A stretch of 64,000 nt of DNA from Korobacter sp036501185 (GCA_036501185.1 DASYAU010000119.1:1-64000), one strand, 5' to 3'. Shown: positions 17,286 to 26,450, counted from the first letter of the stretch. The notes: generated by a model from the sequence alone, not told the origin. Made by a program: numbers and translations.

Positions 17286-17878
17286 TGCGCTGGCTGCAGC
17301 TTAGCGATGAGTTTTTGCGCCAGGTTTTCGTCGGACTCGGACCAGAGCAGGCGGCCGCTGAGGGCGCAGTGCTGCTCCAGGCGCTGGCTGAAGTCAATCA
17401 GTTTCGCAACATTGAACTTTACGCGCTCCGCCATGAAGGGCGTGAGGTCGAGCTCGTCGTGGAGGAAAGGCGTGTCGAGGCCAAAGTCGATTTCCATGTG
17501 GCCGCGGTCGGTGTAGAGACCTTCCTCAAACTGCTTGCCGTGGACGATAAAGCGGACCGCGATCGGACGCTGGATCCACGGCTGCGATGGATCGTCCTGT
17601 GGCGCCCAGAGGTCCCAGAAGGCTTCGAAGACGAAGGCAAAATCGTCGTGGGCGAACTCGGTCATGAGGTCGACGGCTTCTTCTGGCGAAATGCCCTGGT
17701 CGAAACGGCGTTCGAGGACGGTGGGCTCGGTCCAGGCGAGCGGGTGCACGGAGATGTAGGTGATCCCGGGGCGAACGGGCGAGAACGGAAATTCGCGCAT
17801 CGCGGCGGCGCTGCGGGTCAGCATTTCTTCGCTGTCGAAGCTGGGGAACCAAAGGCTTAGGTAGAGGGGGTCAGCCAT
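17282..17878 (-). CDS. Conserved hypothetical protein coupled to a flavin reductase
   Basis: 198 residues, not recognised. It is acidic and rich in aromatic residues, with no signal peptide or membrane helix. Recurrent features are SLWFPSF, FPFSPVRPGITYISVHPLAWTEP, and FAFVFEAFWDLW followed by PSQPWIQRPIAVRFIVHG. A compact alpha/beta cytoplasmic protein is likely. It is first in a two-gene unit with the flavin reductase (4-bp overlap), suggesting a shared process. TAAACT lies 5 nt upstream of the ATG with no ribosome-binding site, so a leaderless start is possible. Confidence 0.7.
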   Translation of the reverse strand: MADPLYLSLWFPSFDSEEMLTRSAAAMREFPFSPVRPGITYISVHPLAWTEPTVLERRFDQGISPEEAVDLMTEFAHDDFAFVFEAFWDLWAPQDDPSQPWIQRPIAVRFIVHGKQFEEGLYTDRGHMEIDFGLDTPFLHDELDLTPFMAERVKFNVAKLIDFSQRLEQHCALSGRLLWSESDENLAQKLIAKLQPAQ

Positions 17879-17929
17879 GCTTCAGTTTAGATGAAGGTGG
17901 GGTGGGGGAGGATTCGCGCGGGGAAAACA

Positions 17930-17981
17930 AGGTGTCAGGTTTCAGGTGTTAGGAAAACCTAAAACCTGAAACCTGACACCT
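17930..17981 (-). terminator. Long hairpin of heptanucleotide repeats, probable aspS terminator
   Basis: An 18-bp perfect inverted repeat, AGGTGTCAGGTTTCAGGT (17930-17947) and its complement (17964-17981). After one mismatch the stem continues as TTAGG-AAAA-CCTAA, giving arms of about 24 nt. It begins 14 bp after the aspS stop, and on the minus strand the stem is followed by TTGTTTTCC. The arms are tandem 7-mers of the ACCTGAA/ACCTGAC type, a repeat family seen elsewhere in the window. Confidence 0.65.
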
Positions 17982-17994
17982 GAAACCTATCGCG

Positions 17995-19803
17995 CTATTC
18001 CCGCTTGGTTACCTTGATGTTGAGCTGCTGGAGTTGCTCGTCGCTGACCGGCGTAGGGGCGTCCATCATTAGATCCGTGGCGGCCGCTGTCTTCGGGAAG
18101 GGGATGACTTCGCGGAGGCTGCTGGCGCCGGCGAGGATCATGACGATGCGGTCGAGGCCGAGGGCGATGCCGCCATGCGGGGGCGTGCCATATTGCAGGG
18201 CTTCGAGGAAAAAGCCGAAGCGCTGCTGCTGCTCTTCCGGGCCCATGCCAAGCGACTTGAAGATGATGCTCTGAATGTCTTGCCGGTGAATGCGGATGGA
18301 GCCGCTGCCGAGTTCGACGCCGTTGAGGACGATGTCGTAGGCAAGGGCGCGGACGGCGGCGGGATCGGATTCGAGCTTGTCCATGTCGTTTTCGTGGCAG
18401 GACGTGAAGGGATGATGGGCGGCGTTAAAGCGCTGTGCGGACTCGTCCCATTCGAAGAAGGGGAAGTCGGTGACCCAGAGGAACTTGAATTCGCCGGGCT
18501 TGAACGCGCCGTGGCGGTCGGCGAATTTTTGCGCGATGGCGAGGCGGAGATTTCCCGCTGCGCCGTAGATGGCGTACTGCTGCGATCGCGTCTTGATGTC
18601 GTTTGCTGGCTCGGTACGCTGGGCGCCGGCGACGATGACGAGGAGATCGCCCTCTTCGGGCTTCACGATTTCGCGGATCTTCGTGGCGGCTTCGGGGAAG
18701 GATTTCTCGAGGCGCTTGAAGTCTTCGAACATCTTGGCGCCGGCTTTGGCGCTGAGCAGGGGCTTGAGGTCGTCGCGCTCTTTGCGGGAGAGGTCGCCGA
18801 CTTTGGGCGTGCGGATGCAGACGACGGGGAGCTCGGGATCGATGCCGAGAGTTTGCAGATTTTCGGCGGCGAAAGCGGACTTGACGTCGCTCATGGCGGG
18901 TAGTCGGAGGTCTGGCTTGTCGATGCCGTAGAGACGGATGGCATCGTCGTACGACATGCGCGGGAATTTGCCCTCGATCTTGTGTCCGGCGGCAGCCCAG
19001 GCGGCGCCGACGAAGCCTTCCACCACCTGGAAGACGTCGTCCTGGGTGGGGAAGGTCATCTCGAGATCGACCTGGGTGAAGTCGGGCTGGCGATCGGCGC
19101 GGAGATCTTCGTCGCGGAAACAGCGGGCGATTTGGAAGTAGCGCTCGCAGTTGGCGATCATGAGGATCTGCTTAAAGATTTGCGGCGACTGCGGGAGCGC
19201 GTAGAACTCGCCAGGATGGACGCGGCTGGGGACGAGGTAGTCGCGGGCGCCTTCGGGGGTGGAGCGGGTGAGGATCGGGGTTTCGATTTCCATGAAGCCG
19301 ATGGAGGCGAGGTAGTTGCGAATGGCGAGCGCGACTTTGTGGCGCATCTCGACGTTGTATTGCAGCTCGGGACGGCGGAGGTCGAGGTAGCGGTACTTGA
19401 GGCGGACCTCTTCGTTGACGTTGGCGGCGCTGTCGGCGATAGAAAAGGGCAGCGGCTTGGAGTCGTTGAAGAGGCGGAGCTCGTGGGCAACGACTTCGAT
19501 TTCCCCGGTGGGGAGATTCTTGTTGATGGTGTTGGGCTCGCGCTGCTTTACCTTGCCGATGACGGCGATGCAGTATTCGGAGCGGAGATCGCCGGCCTTG
19601 GCCTGGAGCTCGGGACTGGAGTTGTCGAAGACGACCTGGGTGATGCCGGTGCGGTCGCGGAGGTCGATGAAGATGAGGCTGCCGAGGTCGCGGCGGCGAT
19701 TGACCCATCCCATGAGGACGACGTTCTGGTTGGCGTCGGAGGCGCGGAGCTGTCCGCATTTGTGAGTGCGCTTGAGGTCACCGAGGAAATCGAGGTTTGC
19801 CAC
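17995..19803 (-). CDS. aspS: Aspartyl-tRNA synthetase
   Basis: A 602-residue class II synthetase of the long bacterial type. It has an N-terminal OB-fold anticodon domain (GQLRASDANQNVVLMGWVNRRRD), motif 2 with FRDEDLRADRQPDFTQVDLE, an inserted GAD domain in the middle, and motif 3 (GIALGLDRIVMILAG) near the end. It charges tRNA-Asp and, if the organism lacks AsnRS, may also mischarge tRNA-Asn; this cannot be judged here because no gatCAB or asnS is in the window. It lies 18 bp downstream of hisS, a common bacterial pairing, and ends at the long repeat hairpin. Confidence 0.97.
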   Translation of the reverse strand: MANLDFLGDLKRTHKCGQLRASDANQNVVLMGWVNRRRDLGSLIFIDLRDRTGITQVVFDNSSPELQAKAGDLRSEYCIAVIGKVKQREPNTINKNLPTGEIEVVAHELRLFNDSKPLPFSIADSAANVNEEVRLKYRYLDLRRPELQYNVEMRHKVALAIRNYLASIGFMEIETPILTRSTPEGARDYLVPSRVHPGEFYALPQSPQIFKQILMIANCERYFQIARCFRDEDLRADRQPDFTQVDLEMTFPTQDDVFQVVEGFVGAAWAAAGHKIEGKFPRMSYDDAIRLYGIDKPDLRLPAMSDVKSAFAAENLQTLGIDPELPVVCIRTPKVGDLSRKERDDLKPLLSAKAGAKMFEDFKRLEKSFPEAATKIREIVKPEEGDLLVIVAGAQRTEPANDIKTRSQQYAIYGAAGNLRLAIAQKFADRHGAFKPGEFKFLWVTDFPFFEWDESAQRFNAAHHPFTSCHENDMDKLESDPAAVRALAYDIVLNGVELGSGSIRIHRQDIQSIIFKSLGMGPEEQQQRFGFFLEALQYGTPPHGGIALGLDRIVMILAGASSLREVIPFPKTAAATDLMMDAPTPVSDEQLQQLNIKVTKRE

Positions 19804-19821
19804 AGTTGCTTCTTCCTTTAA

Positions 19822-21150
19822 CTATTCCTGAACGTCGGGTTCGATATTTTCGCCGCCGGTTTTCTTCGCGCCGTGATTGCGAATGAAGAAGGCCAACTCG
19901 GCGCGGGCGACACTGACTTGTTCGCCGGTTGAAAGATTCTTGACGGAAAATGTGTTGTTGGCGACTTCGTTCTCGCCGCAAATGATGATGTAGCGCGCGC
20001 CGGCGCGTTCCGCGGCCTCGAAAGATTTCTTGAGGCGGAAAGTTTCGTCGCCGAGATCGACGCGCAGGCCCTGGCGGCGCAGCTTGCGGCAGATGGCGAG
20101 CGCTTCGGCGTTGGTGCCGGTACCGAGGGGCGCAACGTAGGCATCGATGGTGAGAGGCTCCGCGGCTTTCGCCGCTTGCAGCGCCATGATGAGGCGATCT
20201 TCACCAATCGCGAACCCGATGCCGGGAGCTTTTGGGCCGTCGAGGGCTTCGCTGAGACCGTCGTAGCGGCCGCCGCCGAGGACGGCGCTTTGCGCACCGA
20301 GTTCGCCGTGAGTGAATTCGAAAGTAGTGCGGGTGTAGTAGTCGAGGCCGCGAACCATGCGCTCGTTCACTATGTAGGGGACGCCGACTTTATCGAGCAT
20401 GGCGCGGACGGCAGCGAAGTGAGCTTTGCAAGCGTCGTCGAGATAGGCGCTGATCTTGGGAAGTTTCTCGATGATGGGCTGGTCTTCGGGAACTTTGCAG
20501 TCGAGCACGCGCAGCGGGTTGGTTTCGGCGCGGCGCTGGCAGTCGCCACACATTAGATGTTTCACGGCGGCGAGTTCTTTACGCAGAGCTTCGTTGTAGG
20601 CGGGACGGCAGTTGGCGTCGCCGACGGAGTTGATGTAGAGCGTCCAGCCGGTGAGGCCACATTCCTCGAGCAGCGTGGCCAGCATCTCGATGATCTCGGC
20701 GTCGCGGGCAGGCGACTCGCTGCCGGACGTCGGCGGGCCGATGACTTCGGCGCCGATCTGGAAGAACTGGCGGTAGCGGCCTTTCTGCGGACGCTCGCGG
20801 CGGAATTGCGGGCCGATGTAGTAGAGCTTTTGCAGCGCGCCGGATTTGCCCATCTGGTGCTCGATGTAGGCGCGGACGACGCCGGCGGTGTTCTCCGGAC
20901 GGAGGGTGAGCATCTGGGATTTTTCGCTCTGGGCGCGGGCCTTGTCTTCCCAGGTGAACATTTCTTTGGAGACGATGTCGGTTTCTTCGCCGACGCCGCG
21001 GGCGAACAGCGAGGTGTCTTCGAAAATGGGAGTGCGGATCTCGTGGAAGTTGTAGCGCTCGAAGACGGAGCGGACCACGGCGTCGACGCGGTTCCAGAGT
21101 TCCGTGTCGGGCGGGAGAAGGTCGCGGGTTCCTCGAACGGCTTTGATCAT
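19822..21150 (-). CDS. hisS: Histidyl-tRNA synthetase
   Basis: 442 residues, class II. Motif 1 is around IKAVRGTRDLLPPDTELWNRV, motif 2 is FRRERPQKGRYRQFFQIGAEVIG, the His-specific LDYYTRTTFEF is near residue 260, and motif 3 is GIGFAIGEDRLIMAL. A C-terminal anticodon-binding domain (VAPLGTGTNAEALAICRKLR) follows. Length and order are standard. It is transcribed with aspS (18-bp gap) and probably with the gamma-carbonic anhydrase gene 50 bp upstream. The C-terminal tail is slightly extended beyond the usual end. Confidence 0.97.
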   Translation of the reverse strand: MIKAVRGTRDLLPPDTELWNRVDAVVRSVFERYNFHEIRTPIFEDTSLFARGVGEETDIVSKEMFTWEDKARAQSEKSQMLTLRPENTAGVVRAYIEHQMGKSGALQKLYYIGPQFRRERPQKGRYRQFFQIGAEVIGPPTSGSESPARDAEIIEMLATLLEECGLTGWTLYINSVGDANCRPAYNEALRKELAAVKHLMCGDCQRRAETNPLRVLDCKVPEDQPIIEKLPKISAYLDDACKAHFAAVRAMLDKVGVPYIVNERMVRGLDYYTRTTFEFTHGELGAQSAVLGGGRYDGLSEALDGPKAPGIGFAIGEDRLIMALQAAKAAEPLTIDAYVAPLGTGTNAEALAICRKLRRQGLRVDLGDETFRLKKSFEAAERAGARYIIICGENEVANNTFSVKNLSTGEQVSVARAELAFFIRNHGAKKTGGENIEPDVQE

Positions 21151-21200
21151 CGGATGTAGATGTCCTGTAACGCGCCAACGACGCGCGGTGTACGGCGAAG

Positions 21201-21722
21201 CTACTTATTCGCCAATTCGCTTAAGTAATTTTCTTTGTAGCCGAGATATCGCTCGGCGTACTGGCGGATCATTTTCTGGTCTTCGTCACCGAGAGTACGG
21301 CGCATTTTGCCGGGCAGACCCATCCAGAGCGAGCGCGGTGCAACAACGGTGCCTTCGGGGATCAGCGTGCCGGCGGCGATGATGGAGCCTTCGCCGATGC
21401 GGGCGCCGTTGAGGATGATCGATCCCATCCCGATGAGGCAATTGTCTTCCACAACGCAGCCATGGAGAGTGACGGAATGGCCGACGCTGACCCAGTCGCC
21501 GACGATGACGGGCCACTGGTTGAGCATGCCGTGGAGCACGCTATTGTCTTGGACGTTGCTGTGCGAGCCCAGGCGAATGGAGTGCACGTCGCCGCGGAGG
21601 ACGGTGTTCATCCAGACGCTCGCGTGCTCGCCGAGAGTGACGTCGCCGACCAGTTGGGCCGAGACGTCCACGTAAGCGGTCGCAGGAATTATCGGCGATT
21701 TCCCTTTGTAGGAACGGATCAT
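21201..21722 (-). CDS. Gamma-carbonic anhydrase family protein
   Basis: 173 residues of left-handed beta-helix. The three zinc-ligand histidines are kept: His64 (VLHG), His82 and His87 (VGHSVTLHGC), as are the Arg of RGDVHSI and VQDNS. It could hydrate CO2; many homologues (YrdA/PaaY type) have weak or no measured activity, so the annotation is by family. The start was set at 21722 (MIRSYKGKSP), preceded by GGGAAAG at normal spacing; a frame 12 codons longer has no ribosome-binding site. It lies upstream of hisS-aspS on the same strand and diverges from the TonB-dependent receptor. Confidence 0.9.
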   Translation of the reverse strand: MIRSYKGKSPIIPATAYVDVSAQLVGDVTLGEHASVWMNTVLRGDVHSIRLGSHSNVQDNSVLHGMLNQWPVIVGDWVSVGHSVTLHGCVVEDNCLIGMGSIILNGARIGEGSIIAAGTLIPEGTVVAPRSLWMGLPGKMRRTLGDEDQKMIRQYAERYLGYKENYLSELANK

Positions 21723-21937
21723 AGAGCTTTCCCAAGTGCGTCTAGTACGAGAAAACACGCGAGGGGAACTCTTGAAAATACCATGTTGCGGGGTGTCGAG
21801 GGAATCCGCGCGACGCAGGTGAGCTGCGGAATGGGAAGAATAAACGCGTCAATCCCACGATCACACCATGGGGCTGCACGGAAGTAGTGGCCTAAGTCAC
21901 AGAGCCGGAGTGTCCGGAAGGCCTATAGCTCGTAGGC

Positions 21938-24900
21938 ATGAACCGCCCCACGGGTGTTTCCCTCGGAAGGGTGTTGCTCGGAGTTCTACTTTTCTGCCTC
22001 TGCGGGTTTGCGCAGGACGCATCGACGGTTGCAATTCACGGGACGATTGCCGATTCCTCGGGCGCACGGATCGTTGGCGCGCAGGTGAGTGTGGTGAATC
22101 CGGTGCGCGGACTTGCGCGAAGTGTGGCGACGGATGCGCAAGGCCGCTTCACCATCGAGATGCTGCCGCCTGGAGATTATTTTGTGCGCGTGAAGGCCAC
22201 CGGCATGGGGATGCAGGAGCAGGAGGTGCATCCGCAGATCGGGGGGACCGCGAAAATCGATTTCGTGCTGCTGCCCGGCATGGTGCGGAACCAAGTGGAG
22301 GTAGCGTCGCGGGCGACGATCGTGGACACGGTGGCAAGTGATGTATCGCACGTGATCGACGAGAAGACGATTGATGAGACCCCGCTGAACGGTCGGCGGT
22401 TCACCGATCTTGCGCTCTTGACGCCGGGAGTAACGCAGGACCCGCGAAGTTTGACGTCGGGATCGAATGGAGATTTGGCGTTCGGCGGCATCCGCGGTTA
22501 TCACACAAGCTTTCTCGTCGATGGCGCAGACTTCAACAACGGGTTCTTCTCGCAAGAGCAGGGCCGTTATCGCACGCCATATCAGTTCAGCAACGACGTG
22601 GTGCAGGAGTTTCGGGTTTCGTCGAACGCGTACGGCGCGGAGACAGGCCGCGCCGGCGGGGCTGTAATCAACGTGGCAACAAAGTCAGGCACGAACCAAC
22701 TGCACGGGAGCATGTTCGCCGACTACCGCGATACCCAGTTGGGCGCCACGTATCCGTTCACTGGCGTGAAGCCGACCGGCGACCAGAAGCAGTACGGCCT
22801 TACCGTGGGTGGCCCGATTCGGCAGAACAAATTATTTTTCTTCGCCGGCTGGGATGAGCACGATTACAGCGATCCCAACGTGGTGCGGTTTTTGAATGGT
22901 GAATCGGCAGTGACGCCGACGCCGCTGGACTATGACTACCTGGATCAGGCTTTGGTTACGCAGCAGGCGGCGCAGCTTTCCGCGAAGGGCGGGGATTATC
23001 ACGCGTCGCTCAAAGGCGGCGCAAAGTTCGTGAAGCTGGATGATGTGTTGAGCAAGAAGAATTACTTGAGCTTGCGCTGGAATGCGTCGAATTTCAGCGG
23101 GGCAAACAATGTCTTCTTCGATCCCGGCAATCCCGTGACGAGTTCGCTGCAGAGCGATAATGGCGAAGAAAAAGTAGATACCGATTCCCTGCTGGCGACG
23201 CTCACGAGCTCGATTACGTCCCGCCTGACAAGCCATGGACGGTTGCAATTTGCGAGGGACTTGGAGCAGTCATTTGCAAACTCCGACGACGCCCGGACCG
23301 AAATCTACGGGATCGTCGATGGCTTTGGGCGTTCCACGATTTTGCCGCGACAAACACGCGAGCATCGATTGCATGCGGCGGAGACGCTGTCCTATACCCG
23401 CGGACGCAACGATTGGAAGTTCGGAGCCGACGGGCTTCTCACCTGGGACTACAACTTCTTTCCCTCGATGTTCGGCGGCGAATACATTTTCGACACGATT
23501 CGGGTTAACCCGTGGACCTTTGCGCCTGAGACCTATGGCGAGCACCTCACGCCTCTGCGAGCCTACGCGCACGACGTTCCACGCTATTACCTGCAGAGTT
23601 TCGGCACCGCGGCCTCGCATCCCGATACTCGCGAGTATGCGGCGTTTGCGCAGGACTCAGTGCGACTGACGAGTCGTCTCGCGCTGAGTCTGGGCTTGCG
23701 CTATGACTTGCAGACCTATCCAGCAAGCGGCCTGGAAGAGAACCCAGCGTGGCCGACCAGCGGCAAAATGCCGAGTCCGAAGAACAACTTCGCACCTCGG
23801 GCGGCGCTCGCCTACGCGCTCGGCAACCACCATCCCCTGATGGTGCGTGCGGGCTATGGATGGTTCTATACGAGGATCCCGCAGATTTATGAATCGTCCG
23901 TAATGACCGGCAACGGCCTTGGCCAGAGCTTCTTATTCCTCGATAACCAGAAGGCGCTCCCAGGCCAGTTCCCAACGTATCCGAACCCGCTGGTAAATTG
24001 CGGCCCCACAGCGACGTCCTGCCTGCCGCCAGCGAACGTTTCATCGGCCCTGACTTCCGAGATTTACGCCTTTGATCCAAACTTCCATACGCCGATGGTG
24101 CAGCAGGCGAGCTTCACGCTTGAGAAGGAATTGCCATCGCGGGTGGTGGTGGCGACGACTTATCTCTACGTACACGGCGAGCACATGTTGCGTGCGGTGG
24201 ATGCAAATTTGCCAACGCCGGAGATCGTCACGTATCCGGTTTACGAAGGCGATGGCACGACCCCGACGGGCCAAATAGTGCAAGAGGCGAGCTTCGGAAC
24301 GTGGCAGATGACGCGCTCGATGACGTGTCCCTATCCGCCGTGCGTGAACGACGTACAGCGGCCGATCCCGACGGTTGGGGCGATCAACGTGTACCAATCC
24401 GCGGCAAGCAGTTTGTACAACGGCCTGACGGTCTCGGCACGCAAGCAAATGGGACGCGGGTATTCGTTCCAGATGGCTTACACATATGCGAAAGCCATCG
24501 ACGACGGCCAGGATGCTCTCGTCGCCGGTGCGCCTTCGACCGTCCAGAACCCGTACGCGCTGAAGACAGACCGAGGACTGAGCACCACCGACCAGCGGCA
24601 ACGCTTCGTCATCCAAGCTGTGGCCGAACCGCGATTCCGGGTGAGCGCGCCGTTGGCCAAAGCGCTGGTGAAGAACTGGAAGCTGTCGCAAGTGACGACG
24701 ATCGGGTCGGGGCGTCCGGTGAGCGCCCTCGTCAGCGGCGATGCGAATGCCGACAGCAACATTGGAAACGACCGCCTTCCGGGGATAGGCAGGAATAGCC
24801 TTACGGGTCCCGACTACGCTTCCACGGAAATGCGGCTGACGAAGCTGCTGCGGATCACTGCGCGCTACAAGCTGGAACTCATGGCAGAGGGTTTCAACGT

Positions 24901-25096
24901 GATGAACCGCGACAACAAGAAGCTGACGACAACCGACAACGGGTTCGCGACAACCGCGGCGGACTTCCAGTATTACTCTGGAGTACTGAAAGCGACGAAC
25001 TACCCTGCGCGGTACGTGCTGAATTCCAGCTTCATGCGGGCGCAGAGCTCGTATATCCCGCGGCAGGTGCAGTTCTCCGCGAAGCTGAAGTTCTGA
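21938..25096 (+). CDS. TonB-dependent receptor with N-terminal carboxypeptidase-regulatory-like domain (Oar type)
   Basis: A 1052-residue outer-membrane protein. A signal peptide (GRVLLGVLLFCLCGFAQ) is followed by a carboxypeptidase-regulatory-like Ig fold (VAIHGTIADSSGARIVGAQV...IEMLPPGDYFVRVKATG). Next is a plug domain (DETPLNGRRFTDLALLTPGV) and a long beta-barrel with GGPIRQNKLFFFAGWDEHD and NNFAPRAALAYALG. It ends in KLKF, an aromatic C-terminus suited to barrel assembly. This architecture is very common in Acidobacteriota. The ligand is unknown; large substrates such as peptides or glycans are usually suggested. No transporter or sigma/anti-sigma gene is adjacent. Confidence 0.95.
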   Translation: MNRPTGVSLGRVLLGVLLFCLCGFAQDASTVAIHGTIADSSGARIVGAQVSVVNPVRGLARSVATDAQGRFTIEMLPPGDYFVRVKATGMGMQEQEVHPQIGGTAKIDFVLLPGMVRNQVEVASRATIVDTVASDVSHVIDEKTIDETPLNGRRFTDLALLTPGVTQDPRSLTSGSNGDLAFGGIRGYHTSFLVDGADFNNGFFSQEQGRYRTPYQFSNDVVQEFRVSSNAYGAETGRAGGAVINVATKSGTNQLHGSMFADYRDTQLGATYPFTGVKPTGDQKQYGLTVGGPIRQNKLFFFAGWDEHDYSDPNVVRFLNGESAVTPTPLDYDYLDQALVTQQAAQLSAKGGDYHASLKGGAKFVKLDDVLSKKNYLSLRWNASNFSGANNVFFDPGNPVTSSLQSDNGEEKVDTDSLLATLTSSITSRLTSHGRLQFARDLEQSFANSDDARTEIYGIVDGFGRSTILPRQTREHRLHAAETLSYTRGRNDWKFGADGLLTWDYNFFPSMFGGEYIFDTIRVNPWTFAPETYGEHLTPLRAYAHDVPRYYLQSFGTAASHPDTREYAAFAQDSVRLTSRLALSLGLRYDLQTYPASGLEENPAWPTSGKMPSPKNNFAPRAALAYALGNHHPLMVRAGYGWFYTRIPQIYESSVMTGNGLGQSFLFLDNQKALPGQFPTYPNPLVNCGPTATSCLPPANVSSALTSEIYAFDPNFHTPMVQQASFTLEKELPSRVVVATTYLYVHGEHMLRAVDANLPTPEIVTYPVYEGDGTTPTGQIVQEASFGTWQMTRSMTCPYPPCVNDVQRPIPTVGAINVYQSAASSLYNGLTVSARKQMGRGYSFQMAYTYAKAIDDGQDALVAGAPSTVQNPYALKTDRGLSTTDQRQRFVIQAVAEPRFRVSAPLAKALVKNWKLSQVTTIGSGRPVSALVSGDANADSNIGNDRLPGIGRNSLTGPDYASTEMRLTKLLRITARYKLELMAEGFNVMNRDNKKLTTTDNGFATTAADFQYYSGVLKATNYPARYVLNSSFMRAQSSYIPRQVQFSAKLKF

Positions 25097-25102
25097 TATC
25101 CT
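25094..25102 (+). promoter_or_regulatory. Candidate extended -10 promoter for rpsU
   Basis: TGATATCCT matches TGnTAnnnT; its TGA is also the stop codon of the receptor gene. The start site would be near 25108, leaving a leader of about 30 nt that contains the rpsU ribosome-binding site. A weak TTCTCC lies at the -35 position. Confidence 0.35.
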
Positions 25103-25139
25103 AGTTGTGTCCCACTGGACGAGTTTGGAGGTGTTTTTC

Positions 25140-25337
25140 GTGGCCGAAGTAAAGATTCAGGAGGGTGAGTCGTTAGAGAACGCCCTGCGCCGCTTCAAAC
25201 GCAAGGTCCAGCAAGAGGACATCATTAAAGAAGTGAAGCGCCACAGCTTTTACCTGAAACCCGGCGAGAAGAAGCGGGTGAAGGAAGCCTTGGCCCGCAA
25301 ACGCAGCCGGAAAAAGGCGCGTAAGGAACAGGATTAA
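25140..25337 (+). CDS. rpsU: 30S ribosomal protein S21
   Basis: 65 residues: AEVKIQEGESLENALRRFKR, then KVQQEDIIKEVKRHSFYLKP and a Lys/Arg-rich tail (KRSRKKARKEQD), the S21 signature. It binds the 30S platform near the anti-Shine-Dalgarno region of 16S rRNA. The start is GTG at 25140: GGAGGTG lies 6 nt upstream and family proteins begin at this position, whereas the longer frame adds 11 unrelated residues. It is monocistronic, with a terminator downstream. Confidence 0.95.
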   Translation: MAEVKIQEGESLENALRRFKRKVQQEDIIKEVKRHSFYLKPGEKKRVKEALARKRSRKKARKEQD

Positions 25338-25385
25338 CCCGGTTTTTCCTCCGCAAGTTGTTGGCGGATGAGTAAACATCGCAAG

Positions 25386-25413
25386 GGCCGCAGCCACTGG
25401 TTGCGGCCTTTTG
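25386..25413 (+). terminator. Rho-independent terminator after rpsU
   Basis: GGCCGCA (25386-25392), paired inner GCC/GGT, and TGCGGCC (25402-25408), followed by TTTTG. It lies 49 nt after the rpsU stop. Confidence 0.8.
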
Positions 25414-25610
25414 TATTGCGACTTTCAGGCCATCCGCGAAAAAACGTTTTTGTGAATTTCGCAATATCGGCGCGCAGATTTTGTAGGCGAACGGGCCAAA
25501 CAGGGTTATACTCCGCAAACCTGACTGTTCGGGGCCCGGTACCCTCTGTTTTCGGGGCTCCCTGCACGACGGTGCTGTTAAGGGTACAGGGGTTGAGGGA
25601 GCTTCACTCC

Positions 25611-25922
25611 ATGGAATTCCAGGACAAGGTTCTCAAGTGTATCGACTGCGGCGCTGACTTCGTCTTCACCGCCGGGGAACAACTTTTCTTTCACGACAAG
25701 CAGTTCAAGAACGAACCCAAGCGTTGCAAGCCCTGCAAAGGCAAGCGCGCTTCCATGCTGGGCAGCACGCCTCCCGGCGCGACGTATCCGAAGGTGGAAA
25801 CGCGCACCACGTGCTCTGGCTGCGGCAAGGACACAACCGTGCCGTTCAAGCCCACACAGGGACGTCCGGTATTTTGTCGTGAGTGTTTCCAGCAGAAGCG
25901 CACTACAGCAGCGACGGCCTAA
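25611..25922 (+). CDS. Double zinc-ribbon protein
   Basis: 103 residues with two Cys4 ribbons. The first is CIDCGADFVFTAGEQLFFHD with KRCKPCK, the family pattern in which an FF-H segment separates the CxxC knuckles. The second is CSGCGKDTTVPFKPTQGRP with CREC. It is probably a small cytoplasmic zinc protein binding nucleic acid or protein; the function of the family is not established to my knowledge. The start at 25611 is preceded by GAGGGAG; the upstream extension of the frame would read through the rpsU terminator and is discarded. It ends in a Thr/Ala tail. Confidence 0.85.
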   Translation: MEFQDKVLKCIDCGADFVFTAGEQLFFHDKQFKNEPKRCKPCKGKRASMLGSTPPGATYPKVETRTTCSGCGKDTTVPFKPTQGRPVFCRECFQQKRTTAATA

Positions 25923-26006
25923 CTTCGTAAGCGGATACATCGCGGTTCCGGATATCCCCACCGGGACGTCAAGCCTGTCACGTACGTCGAAAGCTTTCCC
26001 GTTCGC

Positions 26007-26450
26007 CTAAAATGCCTTTTTCTCCGCCTTCGCGGCCCTCTCAGGTCGAGGGATGGGTGCGCTTTTCCCATTCCCATGCTTGTGGGCCTGGTGGGTGCTC
26101 AGCAAATGCTCGAGCTGGCGGAGAAGTTCCTCGGTGTTGACCGGCTTCACCAGCAGTGAGTGCGCACCTTTCGTCTTCCATTCCGAACCCAGGGAGGGAT
26201 AGGCGGTGAGAATGGCGACGGCCGGATCGTAAGGTTGCTGCTTGGCGGCGCGGATAACATCGTAACCAGCGGTTTCGGTTTCCATCCGCATGTCGGTAAT
26301 GATCATGTCGTAAGTGGACTTCGACATCTTCTGCGCGCCTTCCTTGGCGGACGAGGCGGTCTCAACCTCGAAGTGGTGCATTTCGAGGATCGCCTTCATC
26401 GTGAGCAGGATGGCAAGTTCATCGTCGACCAGGAGAATGCGACGTTTCAT
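26007..26450 (-). CDS. Single-domain response regulator
   Basis: 147 residues, receiver only. The acidic pair is Asp9-Asp10 (LLVDDE), the phospho-acceptor Asp53 (IITDMRM), the switch Thr82 (AILTAY) and the conserved Lys102 (LLVKPVN), so it should be phosphorylatable. After residue about 120 comes a basic, low-complexity tail (HQAHKHGNGKSAPIPRPERA) with no output domain. It likely relays phosphate or binds a partner; no histidine kinase is nearby. GGAG lies 6 nt upstream of the ATG. It is divergent from mtaB. Confidence 0.9.
   Translation of the reverse strand: MKRRILLVDDELAILLTMKAILEMHHFEVETASSAKEGAQKMSKSTYDMIITDMRMETETAGYDVIRAAKQQPYDPAVAILTAYPSLGSEWKTKGAHSLLVKPVNTEELLRQLEHLLSTHQAHKHGNGKSAPIPRPERAAKAEKKAF

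Noticed and set aside
18982..19821. Long antisense frames over aspS (279 and 195 residues).
   Set aside because: Shadow frames of a certain gene, with biased composition (Glu/Gly/Ala/Val- or Arg/Pro-rich) and no family motifs.
25368..25610. N-terminal extension of the zinc-ribbon protein.
   Set aside because: It reads through the rpsU terminator; a good ribosome-binding site precedes the ATG at 25611.
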